From Corynebacterium uropygiale (GTDB lineage: Bacteria; Actinomycetota; Actinomycetes; Mycobacteriales; Mycobacteriaceae), in contig NZ_JAKGSI010000001.1 of the NCBI RefSeq assembly GCF_021568315.1, positions 673,287 to 737,286 of the forward strand: a stretch of DNA of 64,000 nt, written 5' to 3'. Positions 1 through 9,273 of the stretch are shown piece after piece; the first letter of the stretch is position 1, and each line of letters opens with the position of its first letter. A program made the translations under genes and the position numbers. Under the pieces are notes generated by a model. The model was not told where the DNA came from and searched no databases. It was given only the letters and a program-made list of their open reading frames with translations.

Positions 1-539
1 ACGGGGAGGCCCCCGAGCCGCGGCCGCGTGTCACCGTGGCTCAGGCCCTGCCGAAGTCGGAGCGCTCGGAGCTCGCGATTGACCTGGGAACCCAGGCTGG
101 GGCGGATGCCTTCCTGCCCTGGCAGGCCGAGCACTGCGTGGCCAAGTGGTCCGGTGCGAAGAAGGTCGAGCGAGGCTTAAGCAAGTGGCGGCACGCGGCC
201 CTCGCCGCCGCCAAGCAGTCTCGACGCCTCCGCGTCCCCACCATCAGTGACGTGCACTCCACCGCGCAGCTCGTGGAAGCGATCCGGGATCTCCGCTCTC
301 GCGGGGGCGTGGCCCTGCTCCTCGAGGGCGATGCGGGGCAACCGATTGCGGAGTGCGATCTCGACGTCCCCGAGGTGCTGCTCGTCGTCGGCCCCGAGGG
401 CGGGATCAGCCCCGCGGAGCGGGCGGAGCTCGGTGCGGCAGGTGCACAGGAGGTGCGCCTGGGCCCGGAGGTGCTGCGTACCGCGAGCGCAAGCATGGTG
501 GCGCTCGCTGCGATCGGCGTTTTAACGCAGCGCTGGTAA
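1..539 (+). CDS. rsmE: RsmE, 16S rRNA m3U1498 methyltransferase (5' truncated by window edge)
   Basis: Only the C-terminal SPOUT methyltransferase domain is present; the frame is open from the window edge, so the GTG at 36 is internal and not the start. RsmE methylates N3 of U1498 in 16S rRNA using S-adenosylmethionine. The SPOUT knot signatures are visible: a VVGPEGGIS stretch near the end and LGPEVLRTASA just before the C-terminus, which form the SAM-binding trefoil loop. An AAKQSRR segment matches the family's conserved A-x-x-Q-S-x-R motif. The gene ends 48 bases before phoH, so the two are probably co-transcribed, as in other actinobacteria. Identification is firm; the N-terminal PUA-like domain lies outside the window. 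Confidence 0.95.
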   Translation, partial: GEAPEPRPRVTVAQALPKSERSELAIDLGTQAGADAFLPWQAEHCVAKWSGAKKVERGLSKWRHAALAAAKQSRRLRVPTISDVHSTAQLVEAIRDLRSRGGVALLLEGDAGQPIAECDLDVPEVLLVVGPEGGISPAERAELGAAGAQEVRLGPEVLRTASASMVALAAIGVLTQRW

Positions 540-587
540 GGTGACCGGCAGTAATACTCTCGAGGAGAAGGTAGGCGCAGGAGCTAG

Positions 588-1634
588 GTGACTACTACGG
601 GACGCTTTCGGGCGGCACGCCGTCGGGTGGATGTCGTGACGAAGACGGTGGATATTGCAGAGGACGCCGCGCCGGAGGTCTTCGGCATTCATGATGGGCA
701 CCTCGCGATCATCGAGGACATGGTCGGGGTGGACTGTCGGGCGAGGGGGGCAACGCTCACGCTCCGCGGGCCGGGGAATCGGGTGGCCCACGCGCTGCGC
801 GTCGTGTCGGAGCTGGAGGCGCTGGCGGAGCGCGGGCACGCCGTGAGTCCGGACGCCGTGCGCCACACCATCTCGCTTGTCGCGGCGGAGGATCCGGCCT
901 CGGTGGCGGATGCCCTCGGGCATGAGATTCTTTCGTGCCGCGGCAAGGTCATTGCGCCGAAGACGGTGGGGCAGCGCAGGTACGTCGATGCCATTGATGA
1001 GAACACCATCGTTTTCGGCCTCGGACCTGCGGGAACCGGGAAGACCTACCTGGCGATGGCCAAGGCCGTCCAGGCGCTCCAGGCCAAGGAGGTCTCACGG
1101 ATCATCCTCACCCGGCCGGCCGTCGAAGCGGGGGAGAAGCTCGGCTTCCTCCCCGGCACCCTCAATGACAAGATTGACCCCTACCTCCGCCCCCTCCACG
1201 ATGCCCTGCGCGACATGGTGGATCCGGAGACGATCCCGCGCCTCATGGACTCCGGGATCATCGAGGTGGCCCCGCTGGCCTACATGCGCGGGCGGACGCT
1301 CAACGACGCCTTCGTCATCCTCGACGAAGCCCAGAACACCACCCCCGCCCAGATGAAGATGTTCCTCACCCGCCTGGGCTTCGGCTCGACGATGGTCGTC
1401 ACCGGCGACATCACGCAGGTGGACCTTCCGCACGGGCAGCTCTCGGGCCTGCGGGTGGCCCGTCGAATCCTCCGCGACGTCGAGGGCATCCACATCGCGG
1501 AGCTTGGCAGCGCCGATGTGGTGCGCCACCACCTCGTGACCCGCATCATCAACGCCTACGAGGAGCATGATCGGCTCCGCGCGGTGGGCTGGGAGAAAGA
1601 AGAAGAGGCAGAGATTCCTGGGAGTGAACGATGA
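588..1634 (+). CDS. phoH: PhoH-family ATPase (PhoL type)
   Basis: A 348-residue PhoH-like P-loop ATPase. The Walker A motif GPAGTGKT lies near residue 147 and the Walker B/DEAQ-like motif VILDEAQN near residue 243. The N-terminal 120 residues carry a KH-like stretch ([10 protein letters not shown]), usual in PhoH/PhoL proteins that sit beside ybeY. The start is GTG, preceded by an AGGAG Shine-Dalgarno 5-6 bases upstream. The stop overlaps the ybeY start (ATGA), so the two are translationally coupled. The family is linked by context to RNA metabolism and ribosome maturation; the exact substrate is not known from sequence. Confidence 0.93.
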   Translation: MTTTGRFRAARRRVDVVTKTVDIAEDAAPEVFGIHDGHLAIIEDMVGVDCRARGATLTLRGPGNRVAHALRVVSELEALAERGHAVSPDAVRHTISLVAAEDPASVADALGHEILSCRGKVIAPKTVGQRRYVDAIDENTIVFGLGPAGTGKTYLAMAKAVQALQAKEVSRIILTRPAVEAGEKLGFLPGTLNDKIDPYLRPLHDALRDMVDPETIPRLMDSGIIEVAPLAYMRGRTLNDAFVILDEAQNTTPAQMKMFLTRLGFGSTMVVTGDITQVDLPHGQLSGLRVARRILRDVEGIHIAELGSADVVRHHLVTRIINAYEEHDRLRAVGWEKEEEAEIPGSER

Positions 1635-2197
1635 GCATCGAGGTCTTTAATGAATCCGGCGAGGCCAGCGTCAATGAGTCCATGCTCATCGACGTCATGA
1701 GCTACGCCCTCCGCCGCCTCGACGTCCACCCGGACGCCGAGGCCAGCATCCACATCGTGGACCTAGAAACCATTGCTGACCTCCACGTTCGCTGGCTCGA
1801 TCTGGAGGGCCCCACCGACGTCATGAGCTTCCCCATGGACGAGCTCACCCCGGGCTCCGCCATGGGCGGGCGCCCCGATGCCCCCGACGCCGGCCCCGCG
1901 ATGCTCGGCGATATCGTCCTCTGCCCCGCCTTCGCCGTCAACCAGGCCAAGGCCGCGGGCCACGACCTCGGCCACGAGCTCGCCCTCCTCACCGTCCACG
2001 GCACCCTCCACCTCCTCGGCTATGATCACGCGACCCCCGCCGAGGAGCGTGAGATGTTCGCCCTCCAGAATGAGATCCTCGCCGATTGGTACGACGACCT
2101 CGCCCGCCGCGAGGTTTCCTACCAGCCCCGACCCACCGGTCCGGCGGCCTTCCCCGAGGCCTCCCAGCGCAGCGACATCTTCGCGGATGGTGAATAG
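1631..2197 (+). CDS. ybeY: YbeY endoribonuclease / rRNA maturation factor
   Basis: A 188-residue UPF0054 protein. The zinc-binding motif [11 protein letters not shown] (near residue 118) has the three metal-ligand histidines of the family. YbeY is a single-strand endoribonuclease needed for 16S rRNA 3' end processing and late ribosome quality control. The gene overlaps phoH by 4 bases upstream and the CNNM gene by 1 base downstream, giving a tight phoH-ybeY-CNNM operon. The C-terminal 25-30 residues beyond the core (polar, Pro-rich) are an extension not needed for catalysis. Confidence 0.95.
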   Translation: MSIEVFNESGEASVNESMLIDVMSYALRRLDVHPDAEASIHIVDLETIADLHVRWLDLEGPTDVMSFPMDELTPGSAMGGRPDAPDAGPAMLGDIVLCPAFAVNQAKAAGHDLGHELALLTVHGTLHLLGYDHATPAEEREMFALQNEILADWYDDLARREVSYQPRPTGPAAFPEASQRSDIFADGE

Positions 2198-3546
2198 TGC
2201 TCCACTATCCCATTGCCGTCCTCGTCCTCGTCACGGTGCTCGCCCTGGGCTTCGCGGGGCTCGTCGGCACCCTGGAGTCCGCGGTCTCCTCGATTTCGCG
2301 CGCCCGCGTCGAGCAGCTCGTCAAGGATGAGCGCCGCGGCGCCCGCGCTCTCCTCCACGTCGTCGACGAACGCGCCGTTCACATCAACCTCCTCGTCCTC
2401 CTGCGCACCCTTCTCGACGCCACCGCCGCGATCTTTGCCGCCGCGGTGGCCTCCCGGCTGTGGCATGACTCGGGCTGGGTGATCGTCGCCGCGATCGTCG
2501 CCGTCGGCCTGGTCTCCTTCGCGATCATCGGCGTCTTCGGCCGGACACTGGGCCGCAAGAACCCGTACACGATCTGCCTCTCCTCGGCGGTGGTGTTGCA
2601 GATGGCGGCCCGGATCTTCGGGCCGATCACGAAGATGCTCATCTGGGTGGGCAACATCCTCGCGCCGGGGCCGGGCTTCCGCGATGGCCCCTATGCCACG
2701 GAGGTGGAGCTCCGTGAGATGGTGGACATCGCCCAGGAGCACGGCGTCGTCGAGATCGAGGAACGCAAGATGATCCAGAACGTCTTCGACCTCGCATCGA
2801 CCACCGCCCGCATGGTCATGGTCCCGCGCCCGGAGATGATCTGGATCGAGGCCGATAAAACCGCTGGTCAGGCCACCTCGCTGTGTGTGCGATCGGGACA
2901 CTCGCGGATCCCGGTCATCGGGGAGAATACCGATGACCTCGTGGGCGTGATCTACCTCAAGGACCTCGTAGAAAAGACGTATCACCTGGCCGACGGCGGG
3001 CGCTCCGTCACTGTCGCGGAGGTCATGCGCGAGCCCGTCTTTGTCCCGGATTCCAAGCCCCTCGACGCGCTCCTCCACGAGATGCAGGTGGCCCGCAACC
3101 ACATTGCCATCCTCGTCGACGAGTACGGGGCGATCTCCGGCCTCGTCACCATCGAGGACATCCTGGAGGAGATCGTGGGGGAGATCAGCGACGAGTATGA
3201 CGCCCTCGAGCTCGCCCCCGTTGAGCGGGTGGGGGAGCGCCAGTGGCGCTGCGTGGCCCGGCTGAGCCTCGATGACCTGCGCGAGGCGCTGGAAGAGGAC
3301 ATCGAGGAGGAGATCAGCTTCAGCGAGGACACCCTCGACCAGGTGGATACCGTCGCCGGCCTCGTGGCCTATGGCATGGGCCGGGTCCCGCTGCCCGGAA
3401 CCTCCGTCACAGTGGAGGGGCTGACACTTACCGCGGAGGGAGGCACGGACCGGCGCGGACGGCTCCGCGTCAACACGGTTCTGGTTGAGCTGCCGGAGCG
3501 CTCGCCCCAGGATCCCCGGGGCGAGGGCGAGGACGGGGCCCGCTAG
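2197..3546 (+). CDS. CNNM/CBS-domain membrane protein (HlyC/CorC family)
   Basis: A 449-residue protein with an N-terminal DUF21/CNNM membrane domain (about residues 1-180, several hydrophobic helices, beginning ALGFAGLVGTLESAVSSIS). It is followed by a CBS pair (about 205-335, including HIAILVDEYGAISGLVTIED) and a CorC_HlyC C-terminal domain (about 350-435). Relatives mediate magnesium or cobalt efflux, or bind adenosine nucleotides through the CBS pair; the substrate here is inferred only. The GTG start overlaps the ybeY stop by one base. Its stop shares the CTAG at 3543-3546 with the convergent gene on the other strand. Confidence 0.9.
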   Translation: MLHYPIAVLVLVTVLALGFAGLVGTLESAVSSISRARVEQLVKDERRGARALLHVVDERAVHINLLVLLRTLLDATAAIFAAAVASRLWHDSGWVIVAAIVAVGLVSFAIIGVFGRTLGRKNPYTICLSSAVVLQMAARIFGPITKMLIWVGNILAPGPGFRDGPYATEVELREMVDIAQEHGVVEIEERKMIQNVFDLASTTARMVMVPRPEMIWIEADKTAGQATSLCVRSGHSRIPVIGENTDDLVGVIYLKDLVEKTYHLADGGRSVTVAEVMREPVFVPDSKPLDALLHEMQVARNHIAILVDEYGAISGLVTIEDILEEIVGEISDEYDALELAPVERVGERQWRCVARLSLDDLREALEEDIEEEISFSEDTLDQVDTVAGLVAYGMGRVPLPGTSVTVEGLTLTAEGGTDRRGRLRVNTVLVELPERSPQDPRGEGEDGAR

Positions 3547-4148
3547 GATCCGGAGGCCGTCGTCACCACCGTCATGAGCTGGCTTTCCTTCTTCAGCTGG
3601 TGGAGGTCCACGGCGATCGCCACGCCGACGCAGAGCAGACGCTCCTCCTCCCCGAGCCCCTCGCGGAAGCTCAGCACGTAGGAGGCGGCGTCCACCATCT
3701 CCGCGCGCACCCCGGACCACTGGCGCGACATGCTCATCCACGTGGCCGTGGGGTCCTTCTCATCAGAGCTCAGGCGAAACTCCCGGTCAGAGAGCGAACC
3801 GATGACGTCGAGCTCCTCCTCGCCCGCGCAGGTGACGTGAAGTGAGGTGCCCTTCCACCCGTGGCGGCTGATGACGCGGGCGAGCTCCGTGCCCTCGGGG
3901 CTGAGGATCTCGAAGGAGTCGCGCAGGACGTTGACGGGGTCGGTGATGGTGAGGAGATGATCGCCGTCTGGCTCGCTGACGAGGTGCACCCGGCGGTTCC
4001 CCATGAGGAGGCGGCGGGCCGTCGAGCCCTGGGCCTCACTCCGCGCAATAGTGCGACCCTGCGGGGTGGCGAGGACGAGGCCCTCGCGACGACGCTTCCG
4101 AGGCCGCGTGAGGTGAAGAGTGGAGAGGGATCGGAGTGCGTCAGTCAT
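3543..4148 (-). CDS. Scramblase/LURP-one-related (tubby-like fold) protein
   Basis: A 201-residue protein with no signal peptide. The middle and C-terminal parts show the pattern of the LOR/phospholipid scramblase-like family: repeated beta strands (FEILSPEGTELARVISR, FRLSSDE), then SRQWSGVRAEMVDAASYVLSF and a hydrophobic final helix (LLCVGVAIAVDLHQL). That last D-containing helix is characteristic of bacterial scramblase-like proteins. The function in bacteria is not established. The gene is convergent with the CNNM gene, sharing the CTAG stop, and divergent from era across a short gap. The family call rests on pattern recognition, not a search. Confidence 0.6.
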   Translation of the reverse strand: MTDALRSLSTLHLTRPRKRRREGLVLATPQGRTIARSEAQGSTARRLLMGNRRVHLVSEPDGDHLLTITDPVNVLRDSFEILSPEGTELARVISRHGWKGTSLHVTCAGEEELDVIGSLSDREFRLSSDEKDPTATWMSMSRQWSGVRAEMVDAASYVLSFREGLGEEERLLCVGVAIAVDLHQLKKESQLMTVVTTASGS

Positions 4149-4226
4149 GGTGCCATTTGTACACGACTATGATCACCCACTAGAACCTCTTCCGACACAG
4201 TCCCAGCGAATATCCAGGAGATAATC

Positions 4227-5144
4227 ATCAACTTCACTGACACGCCGGACGGCTTCCGCTCCGGCTTCATGAGCTTTGTCGGCCGCCCGAATACCGGCAA
4301 GTCCACCCTCACGAATGCGCTCGTGGGGCACAAGATCGCCATCACGGCGAACCAGCCCGAAACGACACGCCACCCCATCCGCGGGATCGTGCACCGGGAG
4401 GACGCGCAGATCGTCGTCGTGGACACGCCGGGGCTGCACCGCCCGCGCACTCTCCTGGGGGAGCGGCTCAACGAGATCGTCAAGGACACCTACTCGGACG
4501 TCGATGTCATCGGGCTCTGCGTGCCGGCGGATGAGAAGATCGGGCCGGGAGATCGCTGGATCCTCGAGGCCGTCCGCAAGGTCGCCCCGCGGACCCCGCT
4601 CCTGGGGATCGTGACGAAGATCGACAAGGCCAGTCGTGACGAGGTGGCCGCCCAGCTCGTCGCGCTCCATGAGCTCCTCGGCGAGAACGCGGAGGTCGTC
4701 CCCGTCTCCGCGCGTTCCCACGAGCAGCTCGACGTCCTCCTCGACGTCGTCACCTCGCTGCTGCCCGAGGGGCCGCGCTTCTACCCGGAGGATCACCTCA
4801 CGGACGAGGACGTGGAGACCCGCATCGCCGAGCTCATCCGCGAGGCCGCTCTCTCGGGCCTGCGCGACGAGCTCCCGCACTCCGTTGCGGTGGAGGTGGA
4901 CGAGATCCTGCCGGACCCGGAGCGGGAGGGCGTCCAGAATGTCCACGCCGTGATCTACGTGGAGCGCCCGGGCCAGCGGCGCATCCTCGCAGGCCCTGAT
5001 AATCGACGGCTGCGGCGCATCGTTTATCAGGCGCGCCCCGCCATCATGGAGCTTCTCGGCACGAACGTCTACCTTGACCTGCGGATGAAGGTGCTAAAGA
5101 ACTGGCAGTCCGATCCGAAGTCCCTCGGCCGGTTGGGCTTCTAG
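4227..5144 (+). CDS. era: Era GTPase (apparent ATC start codon)
   Basis: Era binds 16S rRNA and assists 30S assembly. G1 is GRPNTGKST, G2 the NQPETTRHPIRGI region, G3 DTPG and G4 TKID; a C-terminal KH domain follows. The frame has no ATG, GTG or TTG between the stop at 4170-4172 and ATG 4269. Starting at 4269 would begin at SFVGRP, immediately before the P-loop, with no ribosome binding site, and would lose the usual N-terminal segment (TDTPDGFRSGF). An AGGAG at 4216-4220 lies 6 bases before ATC 4227, which gives a normal-looking 305-residue protein. I therefore place the start at ATC 4227; the alternative is ATG 4269 (291 aa) or a sequencing error. The gene abuts recO. Confidence 0.9.
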   Translation: MNFTDTPDGFRSGFMSFVGRPNTGKSTLTNALVGHKIAITANQPETTRHPIRGIVHREDAQIVVVDTPGLHRPRTLLGERLNEIVKDTYSDVDVIGLCVPADEKIGPGDRWILEAVRKVAPRTPLLGIVTKIDKASRDEVAAQLVALHELLGENAEVVPVSARSHEQLDVLLDVVTSLLPEGPRFYPEDHLTDEDVETRIAELIREAALSGLRDELPHSVAVEVDEILPDPEREGVQNVHAVIYVERPGQRRILAGPDNRRLRRIVYQARPAIMELLGTNVYLDLRMKVLKNWQSDPKSLGRLGF

Positions 5145-5885
5145 GTGGCCCGCCGCGGCAGCTACCGGGACCGGGCGGTCGTCGTCCGCACCTATGATTT
5201 CGCGGAGGCCGATCGGGTGGTGGTCCTGCTCACCCGCGAGCACGGGGTTGTGCGAGCGGTGGCGCGCGGGGTGCGGCGGGCGAAGTCGCGCTTCGGCTCG
5301 CGGGTGCAGCTGTTCGTCGACCTCGACGTCCTCCTCTACCCGGGCGCCAACCTTGCCACGCTGAGCGGCGCGGACACGGTGCACTTCTATGGCTCGGGGA
5401 TTATCGAGGACTACGAGCGCTACACGGCGGCGTGCGCGATCCTGGAGATCGCCGAGGGACTCGCCCACGCGGACCCGGACCCCCGACTCTACGAGGCCGT
5501 GGTGGACGCCCTGGCCCGCATGCAGCACAGCCCGGAGCCGGTCCTCGAGCTCGACGCCTTCGCGCTCACCGTGATGAGGGTGTCCGGCTGGGCCCCGCAG
5601 CTTTTCGCCTGCGCCCAGTGCAATGCCCCGGGCCCCCACCACTCCTTTCACCCGGCCTCGGGCGGGGCGGTGTGCTCCCACTGCCGCCCGCCCGGCTCCT
5701 TCGATGTGGACCCGGAAGTCCTCCACCTTATGTGGTTGCTCTCCGAGGGGCACCGCGGGATGGTCCTTGGTGCCGCCCGCGCGCATCCCGAGTACCTCCA
5801 CCAGATTCATCGTCTCACGGTGAGCCACCTCCGCTGGCACGCTGAGGTGCGCCTGCCGAGCCTCGCTATTTTCGACCGGGGTTAG
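5145..5885 (+). CDS. recO: RecO, DNA repair protein
   Basis: A 246-residue RecO. The N-terminal OB fold ([20 protein letters not shown]) is followed by a helical domain and a zinc finger built from CAQC (near residue 156) and CSHC (near 178), as in mycobacterial and corynebacterial RecO. The protein anneals single strands and loads RecA with RecR in gap repair. The GTG start follows the era stop directly with no spacing, so translation is probably coupled. The stop is 19 bases before the uppS start; uppS seems to have its own -10 element in that gap. Confidence 0.94.
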   Translation: MARRGSYRDRAVVVRTYDFAEADRVVVLLTREHGVVRAVARGVRRAKSRFGSRVQLFVDLDVLLYPGANLATLSGADTVHFYGSGIIEDYERYTAACAILEIAEGLAHADPDPRLYEAVVDALARMQHSPEPVLELDAFALTVMRVSGWAPQLFACAQCNAPGPHHSFHPASGGAVCSHCRPPGSFDVDPEVLHLMWLLSEGHRGMVLGAARAHPEYLHQIHRLTVSHLRWHAEVRLPSLAIFDRG

Positions 5886-5891
5886 GGATGG

Positions 5892-5897
5892 CACAAT
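5892..5897 (+). promoter_or_regulatory. Putative -10 element for leaderless uppS
   Basis: CACAAT lies 7 bases before the GTG start of uppS, in the 19-base gap after recO. The same hexamer with the same spacing precedes the HAD phosphatase (22246) and the YidE-type transporter (54732). Confidence 0.45.
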
Positions 5898-5904
5898 AGT
5901 CCCC

Positions 5905-6639
5905 GTGACTGCTCTAGAACCGCCGAACATTCCTGCCGAATTCCTGCCCCGCCACATCGCCCTCGTCATGGACGGCAACGGGCGCTGGGCCCAGGAACGT
6001 GGCTTGCCGCGCACCGAGGGGCACAAGCGCGGGGAGGCCGTGCTCATGGAAGCGGTCGACGCCTGCCTCGCGATGGGCGTCCCGTACCTGTCTGCTTATG
6101 CCTTTTCGACGGAAAACTGGCGCCGCTCCACCGATGAAGTGCGATTCCTCATGGGCTTCTCCCGGGACGTGCTGCGCCGCGAGCGGGACATCCTCCACGA
6201 GAAGGGCGTCCGGGTGCGCTGGGCAGGGCGCCGCCCCCGACTGTGGCGCTCCGTCATCCGTGAACTCGAGGCCGCCGAGGAACTTACCGCCGGCAACACT
6301 CGCATGACGCTGGCGATGTGCGTGAACTATGGCGGGCGGGCGGAGATCGTCGACGCGGCCCGCGCGATCGCCGCCGCCGCGGCGAAGGGGGAGATCCGGC
6401 CCGAGCGGATCACCGAGAAGAACTTCCACGAGTGGCTCGATGAGCCGGACATGCCGGATGTCGACCTCTTCCTCCGCCCGAGCGGGGAGAAGCGCATCTC
6501 GAACTTCCTGCTGTGGCAGTCCGCCTATGCGGAGATGGTCTACCAGGATAAACTCTTCCCGGACTTCGGCGCGGAGGACCTCTTCGATGCGGTCCGCGAG
6601 TACGCGCGTCGGGATCGTCGATTCGGGGGGACGCGCTGA
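5905..6639 (+). CDS. uppS: Isoprenyl transferase (undecaprenyl/decaprenyl diphosphate synthase)
   Basis: A 244-residue cis-prenyltransferase that extends allylic diphosphates with isopentenyl diphosphate to make the lipid carrier for cell-wall precursors. The catalytic motif [14 protein letters not shown] is near residue 14 and contains the magnesium-binding aspartate. Downstream are [10 protein letters not shown] and the C-terminal [18 protein letters not shown] with the conserved arginines. The GTG start lies 7 bases after a -10-like CACAAT, so the transcript is probably leaderless. Which chain length it makes (C50 or C55) cannot be read from sequence. The stop overlaps the next reading frame, placing it upstream of the VIT-family gene. 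Confidence 0.93.
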   Translation: MTALEPPNIPAEFLPRHIALVMDGNGRWAQERGLPRTEGHKRGEAVLMEAVDACLAMGVPYLSAYAFSTENWRRSTDEVRFLMGFSRDVLRRERDILHEKGVRVRWAGRRPRLWRSVIRELEAAEELTAGNTRMTLAMCVNYGGRAEIVDAARAIAAAAAKGEIRPERITEKNFHEWLDEPDMPDVDLFLRPSGEKRISNFLLWQSAYAEMVYQDKLFPDFGAEDLFDAVREYARRDRRFGGTR

Positions 6640-6656
6640 TGGAGGAGGAGCAGCAG

Positions 6657-7751
6657 ATGACGGACGTGTCCCCGCCCTCGAAGCGGCAGATTGCCCGCTG
6701 GCGTCGCTATCTTGCCAACGAGCGAGCAGAGGCCGCGGTGTACCGCGAGCTCGCGCACCGCAAGACGGGGGAGGAGCGGGAGATTCTCCTCGCCCTCGCG
6801 AACTCCGAGTCCCGCCACGAGCAATTCTGGCGCGCGAAGCTCGGCGACTACGTGGGCATGCCTCGGCAGCCCGATTTGTCCACCCGATTCATGGGCTTCC
6901 TCGCCCAGCGTTTTGGCTCGGTGTTCGTGTTGGCGCTCATGCAGACCGCCGAGTCGCGCAGCGCTTACCTCGACGACGCCGACGCCCCGGAGCAAATCGC
7001 CGCCGATGAGCGCATCCACGCCGAGGTCGTCCGCGGCCTCGCCGCCCGCGGCCGCGAGCAAATGTCGGGCGCTTTCCGCGCCGCGGTCTTCGGCGCGAAC
7101 GATGGCCTCGTCTCCAACCTTGCGCTCGTCATGGGCGTGATGGGCAGTGGCGTGTCGAGCACCGTCGTCCTCATCACGGGTGTGTCGGGCCTCCTCTCCG
7201 GCGCGCTGTCCATGGCGGCCGGCGAGTACGTCTCGGTGAAGTCCCAGCAGGAGCTCCTCGAGGCCTCCGAGCCGGACGAAGAGGCCGATGATGCCCTCCC
7301 CATGCTCGACGTCGACGCCAACGAGCTCGCCCTCGTCTACCGCGCCCGCGGCCTCAGCCAGGAGGAAGCGGAGCACAAGGCCCAGGATGTGCTGGCCTCC
7401 CTTCACACGACGACGGAGCCCCCGCGCAAGAGCGAGGCCTTCGGCCGTGGCGGCCAGTCGATCACGGGGGTGGGCGGCGCCTGGCAGGCGGCCATCTCAA
7501 GCTTCCTCTGCTTCGGAAGCGGGGCGCTCCTGCCCGTGCTGCCCTTCTTCTTCGGCCTCAGCACGACGACGGCCGGCATCGTGGCGATCATCCTCGTCGC
7601 GATCGCCCTCCTGTGCACCGGTGGGACGACAGGCATCCTCTCCGGGAAGCCGCCGCTGGGGCGGGCGCTGCGCCAGCTGGCGATTGGCTTGGGCGCGGCG
7701 CTGGTCACGTGGGGGCTGGGGAGCCTCTTCGGGCAGATCACCGGGGGATAG
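6657..7751 (+). CDS. Ferritin-like/VIT1 fusion iron or manganese transporter
   Basis: The N-terminal 145 residues form a rubrerythrin/ferritin-like four-helix domain: ANERAEAAVYRELA, ESRHEQFW and ADERIHAE supply the glutamate/ExxH di-iron ligands. It is joined to a VIT1/CCC1 membrane domain beginning FGANDGLVSNLALVMGVMG, with about five hydrophobic helices. This architecture matches the erythrin-VIT family (MbfA-like), which exports iron from the cytoplasm. I choose ATG 6657 because GGAGGAGGAG at 6641-6650 is an excellent Shine-Dalgarno 6 bases before it; an in-frame ATG at 6639 overlaps the uppS stop and would place that SD inside the gene. Length from 6657 is 364 aa. It ends 42 bases before the convergent zur. 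Confidence 0.88.
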   Translation: MTDVSPPSKRQIARWRRYLANERAEAAVYRELAHRKTGEEREILLALANSESRHEQFWRAKLGDYVGMPRQPDLSTRFMGFLAQRFGSVFVLALMQTAESRSAYLDDADAPEQIAADERIHAEVVRGLAARGREQMSGAFRAAVFGANDGLVSNLALVMGVMGSGVSSTVVLITGVSGLLSGALSMAAGEYVSVKSQQELLEASEPDEEADDALPMLDVDANELALVYRARGLSQEEAEHKAQDVLASLHTTTEPPRKSEAFGRGGQSITGVGGAWQAAISSFLCFGSGALLPVLPFFFGLSTTTAGIVAIILVAIALLCTGGTTGILSGKPPLGRALRQLAIGLGAALVTWGLGSLFGQITGG

Positions 7752-7793
7752 GGGCCGGGGCTTCGGGGACCGCGGATTGTGGGCCCTGCGGCC

Positions 7794-8237
7794 TTAAGCG
7801 GCGGGGGAGTCGGGGTGCTCGTCGGATTGGCACGAGGGGCAGAGTCCGTAGATTTCCGCGTCGTGTCCCGTGAGCTGGTAGCCGAACTGCTGGGCCACGC
7901 TCTGCGCCCATTGCTCGACGGGCCCGCCCTCGATCTCCTCGGCCTGCCCGCAGCGGGTGCACACGAGGTGGTGGTGATGGGCGTCGCTGTCGCAGCGGCG
8001 GTAGAGGGTTTCCCCGCCGGCCATGTGGAGGACGTCGACGGCCTTCATCTCAGACAGAGACTGAAGGGTGCGGTACACCGTGGTGAGCCCCACCTTCTTG
8101 TCCCGACGGACAAGCTCGGTGTAGATGTCCTTGGCGGAGCTAAACGTCTCGAGGTCGTGCAGGACGTGGATGATGGCATTGCGCTGCCAGGTGTTGCGCG
8201 GCCCGAGTTTGGGTACGGATGGTGACGTCGTAACCAT
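7794..8237 (-). CDS. zur: Fur-family zinc uptake regulator (Zur)
   Basis: A 147-residue Fur-family repressor. The winged helix (about 20-85) includes VGLTTVYRTLQSLSEM, the usual recognition helix. The dimer domain has the metal-binding segment DAHHHHLVCTRCG and a second CxxC (CPSC) near the C-terminus for structural zinc. The ArsR gene lies directly upstream on the same strand, the arrangement known for znr-zur (furB) in corynebacteria and mycobacteria, which supports Zur rather than Fur. A GAGGGGAG Shine-Dalgarno lies just before the ATG. The 126-base gap to arsR is AT-richer than the genes and could hold a second promoter. Confidence 0.85.
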   Translation of the reverse strand: MVTTSPSVPKLGPRNTWQRNAIIHVLHDLETFSSAKDIYTELVRRDKKVGLTTVYRTLQSLSEMKAVDVLHMAGGETLYRRCDSDAHHHHLVCTRCGQAEEIEGGPVEQWAQSVAQQFGYQLTGHDAEIYGLCPSCQSDEHPDSPAA

Positions 8238-8363
8238 GTGACTCCCCTCAAAAGCGATAACGATGTCGTGTACTCAAGTGTAATCCGCAGTCCGCTTTAT
8301 TGGAAATGTATTGGAAAAGCGGTGTGTGGTGAGACTGGGAGGGGCGTCGGGATGGCGGCCCTC

Positions 8364-8903
8364 TTAGCTCGGATCCATGGGGGACATCCCGGGGACCGGC
8401 CGGGGGGAGGGGTTGGGGATGGTGTCCATGACGGCGTGCGGGCGGACGATCGCCGCGGCGCCGAGGGCGTTCTCCCCGCCACTCGCCTCGGTGGATTCGG
8501 CGGAGGATTCCTTCTTGGCCCGGCGATCGGCGAGCTCGTCGACCTCCCCGGGCTGTCGCCCGCTGAGCTCCGTGCCACCGTCCGGGCCCGGGTTGTGCCC
8601 GGCGACCCAGGAGATGAGCGCGGGGATGTCGGTGCGAATGAGGCGGTAGATGACCTGCTTGCCCTTGCGAGTGGGGGCGACGATGCCGGCCTGCTTGAGA
8701 ACGCGGAGGTGCTGGCTCACCAAAGGCTGGCTTTGGTCGAGCGAGGTGACAATCTGGTGAACATATAAGGGGCCCTCGGCGAGCATCAATATGATCTGGG
8801 TGCGGAGGGGTGAGTTGAGCGCGCTGATGATTGTTGCTGCGCGACTCAGGTCGTCCTTGCTGAGCGTCTCCTCTTTGTTCTGTATCACGCTGTTAGCCAC
8901 CAT
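8364..8903 (-). CDS. ArsR-family winged-helix repressor (Znr-like)
   Basis: A 179-residue ArsR/SmtB-type regulator. The helix-turn-helix VHQIVTSLDQSQPLVSQHLRVLKQAG (about 52-77, shown in parts) is typical; the next strand pair (GKQVIYRL) forms the wing. The C-terminal 70 residues are polar, low-complexity and acidic, longer than the usual about 110-residue family size. It sits upstream of zur on the same strand; in mycobacteria and corynebacteria the paired ArsR protein senses zinc and controls the operon. Zinc sensing is inferred from this context. The start ATG lies in an AT-rich stretch with several TATTAT-like sequences. Confidence 0.82.
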   Translation of the reverse strand: MVANSVIQNKEETLSKDDLSRAATIISALNSPLRTQIILMLAEGPLYVHQIVTSLDQSQPLVSQHLRVLKQAGIVAPTRKGKQVIYRLIRTDIPALISWVAGHNPGPDGGTELSGRQPGEVDELADRRAKKESSAESTEASGGENALGAAAIVRPHAVMDTIPNPSPRPVPGMSPMDPS

Positions 8904-9273
8904 TCATCTCGGTTGCCAAATCGTTAATGAATAATAGACATGGGGAGTGTGATCCCCCTAGGTCATATTAACGGAATTTTGCATGAAACCGTTTGTATCA
9001 TTCCTTCAGGGCTGAAATCTGGGGCGTGAGCAGGGTATATGCCAGAGGTCTTATATTCCGGGAGTGGTGGGAAACTGCGCCCACTTCTGTGGCGAGCGTC
9101 TCACGATGTGGGATGCCCGGGGGAGGGGCTGCGGGGCGAGGGTCGGCTCGCCCTTAGCCCGGCCCGCCGTACGGCCCCTTGCCTCGACCGTTAGAATGAG
9201 GTGAGTTTCCCCCACTGGGGATATCCCTGTCTGGTGCTCCGTCGCAGAGTTGAAGAGGAGAACGAACGTCACC
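8904..9273. other. Divergent intergenic region between arsR and glyS
   Basis: 370 bases with no convincing gene. The left 150 bases are clearly AT-richer and should carry the promoter of the arsR-zur unit, for example TATTAT-like sequences near 8927-8935 on the minus strand. The right part is GC-rich and includes TAGAAT at 9192-9197, a plausible -10 for glyS. No T-box features (specifier loop or TGGNACC antiterminator box) were seen. Confidence 0.6.

Noticed and set aside
8904..9273. T-box leader for glyS
   Set aside because: No specifier loop or antiterminator sequence was visible.
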